A DNA stretch of 9,516 nt. Source: Streptosporangiaceae bacterium. GTDB taxonomy: Bacteria > Actinomycetota > Actinomycetes > Streptosporangiales > Streptosporangiaceae. Where the stretch lies: contig JASIGS010000722.1 in assembly GCA_030052355.1 (NCBI GenBank), positions 1-9,516 of the forward strand, written 5' to 3'. Position numbers and translations under genes: made by a program. The notes under the pieces were generated by a model that was not told where the DNA came from, did no database searches, and saw only the letters and a program-made list of their open reading frames with translations. Below are positions 1-5,842 of the stretch, piece by piece (the stretch's first letter is position 1; every line of letters begins with the position of its first letter).

Positions 1-1161
1 CGGCGCCAAGCGTGGACAGCGGTACTGGGTCGAATCACACAGTATCGTGATGTGGTCCTAGTTGACCTGCCTGGGCACGGTGAATCTCCGGCGCCTGACA
101 CGGCCAGGCGCCCGATCGCCCAGGCTATGCTCGCGGAGACCGTGGGCTTGCTTGACCAGCTGGGACTGGAGCGCCCGCACGTCGCGGGGAGCTCGCTCGG
201 CGGGCGGGTCGCGCTGGAACTGGCCGTCGCCGGACGCGCGGCCAGCGTTACCGCGTTCTCCCCGGCGGGATTCTGGCGTGCTGACCGGGAACTGACCTAC
301 GCACGGGTCGTCAACAAGGCCATGCAGATGGGCGGCAAGCTCATCCGGCCGATGGCCCCCGCCATGGCCCGTAGCACCGCTGGCCGCGCGGTCATCTACG
401 CAGAGATCGTCGCCAGGCCGTCCAGGGTCACCCCCCAGCAGGCCAGCGGGGACATGGAGGCGTTCCTGAAATCCAGCGCCACCATGAACGCCATCCTCGC
501 CGCCGCGGTGCCGTTCACCGGCGTCATTCCCGCCGCGGTCCCGGTGACGATCGCCTGGGGAACGCGCGACCGCCTGCTCCGGCCGTGGCAGGCGCTGGTG
601 GCCATCGAGCGACTGCCGCATGCGCGGCTCGTCATGCTGTCCGGGTGCGGCCACGTCCCGATGACTGATGACCCGAGACGGGTGGCTGACGTGCTGCTGG
701 ACGGCAGTGGAATCGAGCAGGGATTCCTCGACGAGCCCGTCGACGTCGGCTTAACGCCGGACCGCCACCACTCAGCCCACTGCCCGCTTGCGGTGAAACG
801 CCACGCCTGCCGCCATACCGCCCGCAACGGCCCCCGCGCCGGCGGCTACCGGCAGGGCGATCATCGTCGCCCGGCGCCCGTCCCTGAACTCGTAAACAGG
901 CCAGCCGCGCCGCCGCGCCTCCCGGCGCAGCCGAGGGTCAGGGTTGACCACGTTCGGGTGCCCGACGAGCATCAGCATCGGAAGGTCGTTCTTGGAGTCG
1001 CTGTAGGCGGCGCACCTTGTGAGGTCGAGACCCTCACGCTGCGCCAGGCCCTGGATGGCGGCAGCCTTCGCTTTGCCGTGCATCAGGCCGCCGACCAGTC
1101 GCCCGGTGTAGACGCCGTCCGCCGTCTCAGCCACGGTCCCGAGCGCGCCGGTAAGCCCTAG
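1..1161 (+). CDS. alpha/beta-fold hydrolase, 5' end outside window, anomalous 3' end
   Basis: The frame is open from base 1, so the start lies upstream. The visible part is a typical alpha/beta hydrolase: a VLVDLPGHGES strand-turn (about 55-90), the nucleophile elbow GSSLGG with its Ser codon at 193-195, an acid in WGTRD (Asp codon 568-570) and a final GCGHVPM with the catalytic His at 652-654. The fold normally closes one helix later, near RRVADVLLDG (about 710). No stop occurs there: the frame runs to TAG at 1159-1161, through a 390-nt stretch antisense to the HAD gene, giving an Arg/Pro/His/Ala-rich tail that resembles no domain. Frame +2 has a TAA at 752-754, just before the convergent HAD stop at 772, so a one-base indel near 710-750 would restore a normal end. 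The substrate cannot be told (esterase, lipase, C-C hydrolase and haloperoxidase-like enzymes share this fold). The hydrolase call is firm; the 3' end is not. Confidence 0.8.
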   Translation, partial: RRQAWTAVLGRITQYRDVVLVDLPGHGESPAPDTARRPIAQAMLAETVGLLDQLGLERPHVAGSSLGGRVALELAVAGRAASVTAFSPAGFWRADRELTYARVVNKAMQMGGKLIRPMAPAMARSTAGRAVIYAEIVARPSRVTPQQASGDMEAFLKSSATMNAILAAAVPFTGVIPAAVPVTIAWGTRDRLLRPWQALVAIERLPHARLVMLSGCGHVPMTDDPRRVADVLLDGSGIEQGFLDEPVDVGLTPDRHHSAHCPLAVKRHACRHTARNGPRAGGYRQGDHRRPAPVPELVNRPAAPPRLPAQPRVRVDHVRVPDEHQHRKVVLGVAVGGAPCEVETLTLRQALDGGSLRFAVHQAADQSPGVDAVRRLSHGPERAGKP

Positions 1162-1608
1162 GTTGCGGGCGATGATCTCGGCAAGTTCGATGGGCGTAGC
1201 CGTGACCAGCCAGACGCGCTGACCCGCGGCCAGGTAGTGCCGGGTCAGCTCCCTGGCGCCCTCCCAGATCCGGCTGGCTATCGCGTCTTGGTAGATCTCC
1301 TCGCCGAGGCGCTTCATGTCGTCGGCGCTCGATCCGGCGACGAACGCAAGGGCGGCCTGCTGGATGGCGTCGATGTGATCGGGGCTCTCGGTGCCGCGGA
1401 GCAGGAACGAGAGTTGGCTCCAGAGCATCAGCGCGATGTCCCGGGGGGCGACCATCCTGCGCGCGACCAAGCCGCGCGCGAAATAATAGATCGATGCGCC
1501 ACGCATGATGGTGTTGTCGACATCGAAGAATGCGCCCGCCGTTGGGTCCGCCGCTCGCCCGATCCTGGCCACTCTGCCAGAACCTCCCGCGAAATACGTC
1601 ACCGCCAT
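772..1608 (-). CDS. HAD-superfamily subfamily IB hydrolase (SerB-like)
   Basis: 278 aa with all HAD motifs. Motif I is FFDVDNT (nucleophile D29, acid/base D31). Motif II is VTAT (T136). Motif III lies in HGKAKA (K179). Motif IV is AYSDSKNDLPML (D204, D208), followed by GHPNVVNPD, typical of actinobacterial HAD-IB proteins annotated as phosphoserine-phosphatase-like. The family hydrolyses phosphomonoesters through an aspartyl-phosphate; the substrate here is unknown. Residues about 64-120 form the helical C1-type cap. The C-terminus (about 248-271) is a Gly/Ala-rich hydrophobic run followed by HRKR, which could be a single membrane anchor with the domain in the cytoplasm. The ATG at 1608 is supported by a GGAGAGG ribosome site (1618-1624) 9 nt upstream. 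The gene converges on the hydrolase and diverges from padR. Confidence 0.9.
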   Translation of the reverse strand: MAVTYFAGGSGRVARIGRAADPTAGAFFDVDNTIMRGASIYYFARGLVARRMVAPRDIALMLWSQLSFLLRGTESPDHIDAIQQAALAFVAGSSADDMKRLGEEIYQDAIASRIWEGARELTRHYLAAGQRVWLVTATPIELAEIIARNLGLTGALGTVAETADGVYTGRLVGGLMHGKAKAAAIQGLAQREGLDLTRCAAYSDSKNDLPMLMLVGHPNVVNPDPRLRREARRRGWPVYEFRDGRRATMIALPVAAGAGAVAGGMAAGVAFHRKRAVG

Positions 1609-1668
1609 AAATACTCACCTCTCCGCCCCGCCAATGTTAGCGCTTTTTTTGCGAAGACATTGAGCATC

Positions 1669-1683
1669 GACATGTGCCATGTC
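1669..1683. promoter_or_regulatory. inverted repeat GACATG-TGC-CATGTC, candidate operator
   Basis: A perfect 6-bp inverted repeat with a 3-nt spacer. It contains the ACAT/ATGT half-sites seen in some characterised PadR-family operators, although the spacing differs from the classical ATGT-N8-ACAT arrangement. It lies 61-75 nt upstream of the HAD start and about 200 nt upstream of padR. Binding is inferred only. Confidence 0.35.
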
Positions 1684-1725
1684 ACGCCGGTGATGGTGAC
1701 GAAAAAGTCGCTCACGCACCTCAGC

Positions 1726-1763
1726 CGAGTGATTCTGGCAACAGGAACCGCTGACGTCACTCG
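1726..1763. repeat. imperfect hairpin with GNRA-like inner loop
   Basis: CGAGTGA (1726-1732) pairs perfectly with TCACTCG (1757-1763). Inside, TTCTG (1733-1737) can pair with CAGGA (1742-1746, one T-G pair) around a GCAA tetraloop. There is no T tract after it, so it does not look like an intrinsic terminator. It could be part of a padR leader or simply chance, since a 7-bp stem at this distance is not rare. Confidence 0.25.
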
Positions 1764-1843
1764 TATGGCAGACGCTGATAGCGAACCGTTCCTCTACTTT
1801 TCATGTTGTGCGTCGCGTGTCTGGCTGATGGGTAGCCGGACAG

Positions 1844-1878
1844 CTAGTCAAATTTGAGCACTCATGTTTTACTAGTCA
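1844..1878 (+). promoter_or_regulatory. CTAGTCA direct repeats next to the padR start
   Basis: Two identical CTAGTCA heptamers (1844-1850 and 1872-1878) lie 28 bp apart, the second ending 1 nt before the padR GTG. CTAG is generally scarce in high-GC bacterial DNA, which makes the pair noticeable. No Shine-Dalgarno sequence precedes the GTG, and TTTACT or TACTAG (1868-1875) is placed where a -10 would sit for a leaderless transcript starting at 1880. If so, the downstream copy would overlap the -10/+1 region and act as a repressor site. A third copy at 3531-3537 lies at a gene junction and weakens the specificity argument. Confidence 0.3.
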
Positions 1879-1879
1879 G

Positions 1880-2446
1880 GTGAACCCCACGCGACTGTTC
1901 ATCCTGGGCGCTCTGGCCAAGCACGGTCCGATGTACGGCCACCAGCTGCGCCGCGATGCCCGGCTGGACCGGACCGAGATGTGGTCGGAGGTACGGCCAG
2001 GTTCTCTGTACAGCGCGCTGCACCGGCTCGCTGCCGAGGGGCTCATCGAGCCGTTGCGAACTGAGCAGGCCGGCCAGCTGCCGGCCCGCACGGTCTACGG
2101 CATCACCGCCGAGGGCACGCGCGAGCTGAGGGTCCTGCGCGCCGAAGCGCTGCAGGCGGTCAGGATCCAGCCCGACCCGGTGGACCTCGCCCTCGCGATG
2201 AGCGGCGAGCTCGGCGAGGACACGCTGCGCGGCTACTTCGAAGACCGGGTCCGGGCGCTGACCGCGCAAGCCGCCCAGTTCGATCACAAGCGCGAGCGCG
2301 CCTGGCCCGATCAGACGGTTGCCGACGACCTCGTGGTCGAGCACGCACGACTGCGGATTGCGGCCGAGCTCAGCTGGCACCGGGATGTTCTCGACCGGCT
2401 CGGCAAGCTGACGGCTGACAGCGAGCAACGCCGGGACGCCAGATGA
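1880..2446 (+). CDS. PadR-family transcriptional regulator
   Basis: 188 aa. The N-terminal winged helix-turn-helix (about 3-85) reads LFILGALAKHGPMYGHQL, then the recognition-helix region GSLYSALHRLAAEGLIEP (41-58), then a wing ending TVYGITAEGT (71-80). This is the classic PadR signature. The C-terminal half (about 95-180) is a charged helical segment matching the PadR dimerisation/effector region, which also supplies ligand binding in drug-responsive members. The GTG start at 1880 has no visible ribosome site and may be leaderless. Its TGA overlaps the deformylase ATG in ATGA (2443-2446), so the two are translationally coupled. By family behaviour it likely represses its own operon and releases on binding a small molecule; the ligand is unknown. 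Confidence 0.92.
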   Translation: MNPTRLFILGALAKHGPMYGHQLRRDARLDRTEMWSEVRPGSLYSALHRLAAEGLIEPLRTEQAGQLPARTVYGITAEGTRELRVLRAEALQAVRIQPDPVDLALAMSGELGEDTLRGYFEDRVRALTAQAAQFDHKRERAWPDQTVADDLVVEHARLRIAAELSWHRDVLDRLGKLTADSEQRRDAR

Positions 2447-2946
2447 CCGTACGGCCGCTTCGGTATCTCGGCGACCCGGTCCTGCGTACGCCGAGCGACC
2501 CGGTTACCAGGTTCGACGGCGCGCTCGCCGCCCTGATCGCGGACCTGCTCGACACCGTACGTGAGCCCGGTCGCGCGGGCCTCGCCGCCAACCAGATCGG
2601 CTCGTCGCTTGCGGTATTCGCCTTTAACGTGGACGGACGGCAGGGCTACGTGATCAATCCGCGGATCGTCGAGCTCGACGGGAGCCTCGACGGGCCTGAG
2701 GCATGCCTGTCCATACCCGGCATCGCAGCCGAGCGACACCGGGCCGCCTGCGCCGTCGTCGAGGGCGTGGACCTGCGGCAGGAGCCGGTGACCGTCGCCG
2801 GGACGGGCGAGCTCGCGAGGACCCTGCAGCACGAGACCGACCACCTGCGGGGCGAGCTGTTCATCGACGCACTCGAAGGCACCGAAAGGCGGCAGGTCAT
2901 GCGGCTGATCTACCAGCGCCAGCTGACGGCCACGGCTCAGCACTAG
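2443..2946 (+). CDS. def: peptide deformylase, divergent secondary type
   Basis: 167 aa, usual length for a bacterial deformylase, which removes the formyl group from the N-terminal Met of new proteins at the ribosome. Start YLGDPVLRTP is family-typical. Motif 1 is RAGLAANQ (44-51): the usual first Gly is Arg and the common Pro before Gln is Asn, with the key Gln51 kept. Motif 2 is EACLS (86-90), not EGCLS, with metal ligand Cys88 kept. Motif 3 is QHETDH (129-134), with metal ligands His130 and His134 and catalytic Glu131 all present. The enzyme should therefore be active, but the Gly changes next to the active site suggest a paralogue rather than the main housekeeping enzyme. Coupling to PadR means its level is probably regulated, which is unusual for a housekeeping deformylase. 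The ATG overlaps the padR stop, and the only ribosome-site hint is a weak CGGGA upstream. Confidence 0.92.
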   Translation: MTVRPLRYLGDPVLRTPSDPVTRFDGALAALIADLLDTVREPGRAGLAANQIGSSLAVFAFNVDGRQGYVINPRIVELDGSLDGPEACLSIPGIAAERHRAACAVVEGVDLRQEPVTVAGTGELARTLQHETDHLRGELFIDALEGTERRQVMRLIYQRQLTATAQH

Positions 2947-2962
2947 GTCGGCGGGACACCCC

Positions 2963-3538
2963 TCAGCGCAGCGACCGCCGGTAGCGGACTTCCGTCAGCC
3001 GGAAACCGCGGCTGTCGTCGTCCTTGACTGCTCCGTCCGGCTGGAAGCCTGCCGCTTCGTAGAAGCGCCGCGCTCTGGCGTTGGCGTCAAGCACCCACAG
3101 CATGGCCTGCTGGTAGCCGGCCTGCGTCAGGCCCGCGAGCGAAGCGGCCATGAGCGCGCGGCCGTAGCCCTTGCCCCAGGCGCAGGGCGCGAGGTAGATC
3201 GCGTAAACCTCGCCCACGCCGCCGTCCGCGTCGTCGTCCCTGGTCGGGCCGATGTGCGCGAAGCCCACGATCGTTCCGTCGTCGTGCGTCGCGACCAGCG
3301 TCCCGCTGCGAGGCCAGTCCGCGTCCCGCACGGACCGCCGCCTGCCCTCCACCCGGGTGGCTGGATCAAGCCCGTCAAGGTAGTCCTGCGGCACGGCGCC
3401 GCGGTAGGCCGCCTGCCACGACCGGACATGCATGACGGCGATCTGCTCGGCGTCGTCGATGTGAGCGGCCCGTATCTCCACCGGCCCGACGGTAGCAGCC
3501 AGAGTGTCCGGCTCGTTCCAGGCAAAAGCGCTAGTCAA
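2963..3538 (-). CDS. GNAT-family N-acetyltransferase
   Basis: 191 aa. VEIRAAHIDDAEQIAVMHVRSW (20-41) is the first beta strand and helix 1 of a GNAT fold. Motif A, EVYAIYLAPCAWGKGYGRALM (110-130), carries the acetyl-CoA pyrophosphate loop W-G-K-G-Y-G (Trp at the usual Gln/Arg position, a variant I consider tolerated). Motif B is LWVLDANARARRFYEAAGF (147-165), with the usual Asn and Tyr. It transfers acetyl from acetyl-CoA to an unknown amine. The TTG start at 3538 gives an 8-nt overlap with the DUF2203 stop (TTGACTAG), suiting re-initiation. A GTG at 3481 (residue 20), exactly where the domain begins, is a fair alternative; neither has a clear ribosome site. The 3' end stops 16 nt short of the convergent deformylase stop. 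Confidence 0.9.
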   Translation of the reverse strand: MTSAFAWNEPDTLAATVGPVEIRAAHIDDAEQIAVMHVRSWQAAYRGAVPQDYLDGLDPATRVEGRRRSVRDADWPRSGTLVATHDDGTIVGFAHIGPTRDDDADGGVGEVYAIYLAPCAWGKGYGRALMAASLAGLTQAGYQQAMLWVLDANARARRFYEAAGFQPDGAVKDDDSRGFRLTEVRYRRSLR

Positions 3539-3893
3539 GACGGCGGCGGCCAGCGAAGCCGTGCGCCAGCTTGTGATACCAGCCCAGTTCCGGCTCGTTC
3601 TCGAGCCAGCAGAGCAGGACCGGCTCGCCGTCGATCTCGGACGGGAAGTCCAGCAGCAGCGGGGCGATGTTCTTGACCTCTAGGCCCTGCGCGGGGAACC
3701 AGCCAACCAGTTCGGAGAGCTTCGCCTGGTAGCCCTTGGCCTCCGGCAGGCCGCCGAGCGGTGAGCTCATCCCCGCCGCCAGCGCGGACTGGACCTCGAT
3801 CAGGTTGGCGCGCACCTCGATCAGCTCGACCGCGTGGGTGAGCACGGCCGGCATGAGCCCGCGGGCCTGCCCGACCGTGAACGCCTTATCCAT
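3531..3893 (-). CDS. DUF2203 family protein
   Basis: 120 aa from the ATG at 3893. FTVGQARGLMPAVLTHAVEL at the N-terminus, a long amphipathic helical middle, then GLEVKNIAPLLLDFPSEIDG and LCWLENEPELGWYHKL ending HGFAGRRRL match the DUF2203 pattern (DFP, LCW, E-W-H, GFAGR). The function is unknown. The His and acidic residues of the conserved block could bind a metal, but that is speculation. A GTG at 3929 would add 12 residues (MDAATGFGQASA) that are not part of the family pattern, and no ribosome site supports it, so I prefer the ATG. The gene overlaps the start of the GNAT gene downstream and is probably co-transcribed with it. Confidence 0.82.
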   Translation of the reverse strand: MDKAFTVGQARGLMPAVLTHAVELIEVRANLIEVQSALAAGMSSPLGGLPEAKGYQAKLSELVGWFPAQGLEVKNIAPLLLDFPSEIDGEPVLLCWLENEPELGWYHKLAHGFAGRRRLD

Positions 3894-4175
3894 AGCGGAA
3901 GCCTGCCCGAATCCTGTGGCTGCGTCCACTTCGGCAGGACCGTGGCGGGTTCGGCCGGCTTATTTCGGAGCGCTGCTAAGGCCTCACCCACGCAGCGGGC
4001 GGAACAGGTTGCACAATAGAAACAGCACAACCAGAATATGCTGAACGCCTATCCAGTAACGCCCCCGACGCTACTTCTGCCCGCTCCGTTAAGGTCGGCG
4101 GGATTTAGCAGAAAGTTGGAAGTCCGATTATTGCCTCCGGAATAGTGCTGGACGGTCGGTCCTTAGGGTGCGGTG
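3894..4175. promoter_or_regulatory. divergent gap between DUF2203 and DUF1684 genes
   Basis: About 280 nt without a credible gene; part of it (4010-4150) is clearly lower in GC. It contains a GCACAA direct repeat (4011-4016, 4025-4030; 14-bp period) bracketed by GGTTG/CAACC (4007-4011, 4028-4032), and a compound inverted repeat at 4075-4113. TTGGAA (4116-4121) with AATAGT (4141-4146, spacer 19) is a weak promoter candidate for DUF1684; TATTGT (4018-4013, minus) is a possible -10 for DUF2203 without a good -35. Confidence 0.4.
4075..4113. repeat. compound inverted repeat TTCTGC...GCAGAA
   Basis: TTCTGC (4075-4080) pairs with GCAGAA (4108-4113), and the adjacent CCGC (4081-4084) pairs with GCGG (4098-4101), leaving a 6-nt bulge (4102-4107) and a 13-nt loop. 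Neither side is followed by a T run, so it is not a standard terminator. It sits 63 nt before the DUF1684 start and could be an operator or a leader hairpin. Confidence 0.3.
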
Positions 4176-4787
4176 ATGAGCGCGACTTCGCTGCTTGATT
4201 GGCGCCGCCGGGTCGCCGCGATATACGCGGCCATCCGGGCGGAGCAGGATCCGGCCGCGGCGCACCGGGCGTGGCAAGCCGCTAGGAACGAGTTGCTGGC
4301 GACGCATCCGCAGTCACCGATCCCGGCGGAGCGGCGGACTGCTTTCGGCGGCGTGCCGGTGGCTCCTTACGACCCGGCGCTCAGGTTCACGGCGCTGTTG
4401 GACACCGACGTCGCATCCACGCGGATCGAGATGGACACGGGCACGGATGGCATCGTTCCGTTCGAGCGCGCCGGAGTTGTGCACCTCACGGGCGTGGGCG
4501 ACCTCGACGTCTGGTGGCTGGCCAGTTACGGCGGCGGGATCTTCGTGCCAATCCGCGACACTCGGACCGATGGCGCTACGTACCCGGGCGGCCGCTATGT
4601 CATCGACACCGCCAAGGGCGCCGATCTCGGCGGCGACGACGGCTTCCTGGTCATCGACCTCAACTTCGCGTACAACCCGTCGTGTGCCTACGACCCCGCG
4701 TGGGCCTGCCCGCTGGCACCGCCCGGCAACACCGTGCCGGTCGCCGTCGATGCCGGGGAGATGATGCCCGGAGACTTGCAGGGCTAG
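4176..4787 (+). CDS. DUF1684 domain protein
   Basis: 203 aa. The C-terminal signature is diagnostic: GRYVIDTAKGADLGG, then LVIDLNFAYNPSCAYDPAW, ACPLAPPGNTVPV and AGE near the end, as in DUF1684 proteins (their LDFN-AYNP-C-Y, CP-PP-N and AGE blocks). The N-terminal part has the expected WRRRVAAIYAAIR helix and a beta-rich middle that includes VWWLASYGGGIFVPIRDT. No signal peptide or membrane segment is seen, so it is likely cytoplasmic. The biochemical function is unknown. I chose ATG 4176 over GTG 4173 because AGGG (4165-4168) is 7 nt from the ATG and too close to the GTG. Its TAG and the asd stop share CTAG at 4784-4787. Confidence 0.88.
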   Translation: MSATSLLDWRRRVAAIYAAIRAEQDPAAAHRAWQAARNELLATHPQSPIPAERRTAFGGVPVAPYDPALRFTALLDTDVASTRIEMDTGTDGIVPFERAGVVHLTGVGDLDVWWLASYGGGIFVPIRDTRTDGATYPGGRYVIDTAKGADLGGDDGFLVIDLNFAYNPSCAYDPAWACPLAPPGNTVPVAVDAGEMMPGDLQG

Positions 4788-5842
4788 CGACCGAGTTCTG
4801 GCGCCAGCAGCTCGGCGATCTGCGCGGCGTTCAGCGCGGCTCCCTTGCGCAGGTTGTCGGCACAGACGAAGAGGTCGAGCGCGTGCGGATCGTCCATGCT
4901 CCTGCGCACCCTGCCGACCCACGTCGGGTCGGTGCCCGCGATGTCAGCCGGCGTCGGGTACTCGGCGCGCTCCGGATCGTCGGCGAGCACTACGCCAGGC
5001 GCCTCGCGCAGCACCCGCTGGGCGTGCTCGCGCGTCACCTCGCCGTCGAAGACCGCGTGCAGGGCGAGCGAGTGTCCGATGACCACCGGGACGCGCGCGC
5101 ACGTGGCCGTCACCTTCAGGTCAGGCATGCCGAGGATCTTGCGGGTCTCGTTGCGGATCTTCAGCTCCTCAGACGACCAGCCCTCGTCGCGCAGCGAGCC
5201 GGCCCACGGAACCACGTTCATGGCCAGTGGCGCGCCGAACGGGCCGGGGTCGCCGACGGCGGCGCGCACGTCACCAGGCCGCTGCCCCAGGCTGCGGTTC
5301 CCGCCTACCTTGCTCAGCTGGTCGTACAGCGCGTCGGTGCCGGCCTGGCCGGCACCCGAGGCGGCCTGGTACGAGGCGGCGACGAGCTCGCGCAGCCCGA
5401 ACGCGCGGTGCAACGCGGCTATCGCCACGATCATGGCAAGCGTCGTGCAGTTCGGGACGGAGATGATTCCCTTCGGCCGGTCACTCGCCGCGGCCGGGTT
5501 CACCTCGGGCACCACGAGCGGGACCAGCGGATCCATCCGGAACGCGCCGGACTTGTCGATGACCACCACGCCGCGCTGTGCCGCCACCGGGGCCCACTGC
5601 GCCGATACCTCGTCGGGGACGTCGAACATCGCCAGGTCCACGCCGTCGAAGACGTCCGCGGACAGTTCCCTGACCTCGACGTCCTCGCCGCGCACCGGGA
5701 GCTTCCTGCCCGCCGACCTGGCGGATGCGACGAGCCGGACCTCACCCCAGACGTCAGCGCGCTCCGACACGATGTCACGCATCACGGTGCCGACGGCGCC
5801 GGTGGCACCGACGATTGCCAGCACCGGCCTGGCAGCGCTCAC
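4784..5842 (-). CDS. asd: aspartate-semialdehyde dehydrogenase
   Basis: 352 aa. Reduces L-aspartyl 4-phosphate to aspartate semialdehyde with NADPH, the second step to lysine/diaminopimelate, threonine and methionine. The NADP-binding loop VGATGAVG is at 11-18. The catalytic Cys132 lies in VPNCTT and the catalytic His256 in RVPVVIGHS. The substrate-binding helix [15 protein letters not shown] is at 222-236. [11 protein letters not shown] at 73-83 replaces the FSAGG loop of enteric enzymes, which I believe is common in actinobacteria. The GTG start overlaps the lysC stop in GTGA, with no strong ribosome site of its own, so translation is probably coupled to lysC. The family is cytoplasmic and tetrameric or dimeric. 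Confidence 0.96.
   Translation of the reverse strand: MSAARPVLAIVGATGAVGTVMRDIVSERADVWGEVRLVASARSAGRKLPVRGEDVEVRELSADVFDGVDLAMFDVPDEVSAQWAPVAAQRGVVVIDKSGAFRMDPLVPLVVPEVNPAAASDRPKGIISVPNCTTLAMIVAIAALHRAFGLRELVAASYQAASGAGQAGTDALYDQLSKVGGNRSLGQRPGDVRAAVGDPGPFGAPLAMNVVPWAGSLRDEGWSSEELKIRNETRKILGMPDLKVTATCARVPVVIGHSLALHAVFDGEVTREHAQRVLREAPGVVLADDPERAEYPTPADIAGTDPTWVGRVRRSMDDPHALDLFVCADNLRKGAALNAAQIAELLAPELGR

Larger units (their letters stand above)
1609..1879. promoter_or_regulatory. divergent control region between HAD gene and padR
   Basis: About 270 nt without a convincing gene and visibly less GC-rich than its flanks. It must hold the promoters for both divergent units. On the minus strand, TAACAT (1639-1634) beside an A7 tract (1650-1644) is a possible -10 for the HAD gene, but I see no good -35. 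Repeats present: GACATG/CATGTC (1669-1683), GTCAC/GTGAC (1681-1685, 1696-1700), the 8-bp palindrome TGACGTCA (1752-1759), CGAGTGA/TCACTCG (1726-1763) and two CTAGTCA copies (1844-1850, 1872-1878). PadR-type genes are commonly autoregulated from such a position, so one of these may be the operator. Which one is not decidable here. Confidence 0.5.

Noticed and set aside
1641..1650. AGCGC followed by T7 as an intrinsic terminator
   Set aside because: There is no stable GC stem before the T tract, and it lies between two divergent promoters, where a terminator makes no sense.
1237..1857. 206-codon plus-strand frame across the HAD start and the intergenic region
   Set aside because: It starts inside HAD antisense, composition changes abruptly at 1619, and no domain or ribosome site supports it.
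2311..2943. 210-codon minus-strand frame opposite padR and the deformylase
   Set aside because: Both plus-strand genes carry full family motifs; the minus frame has none.
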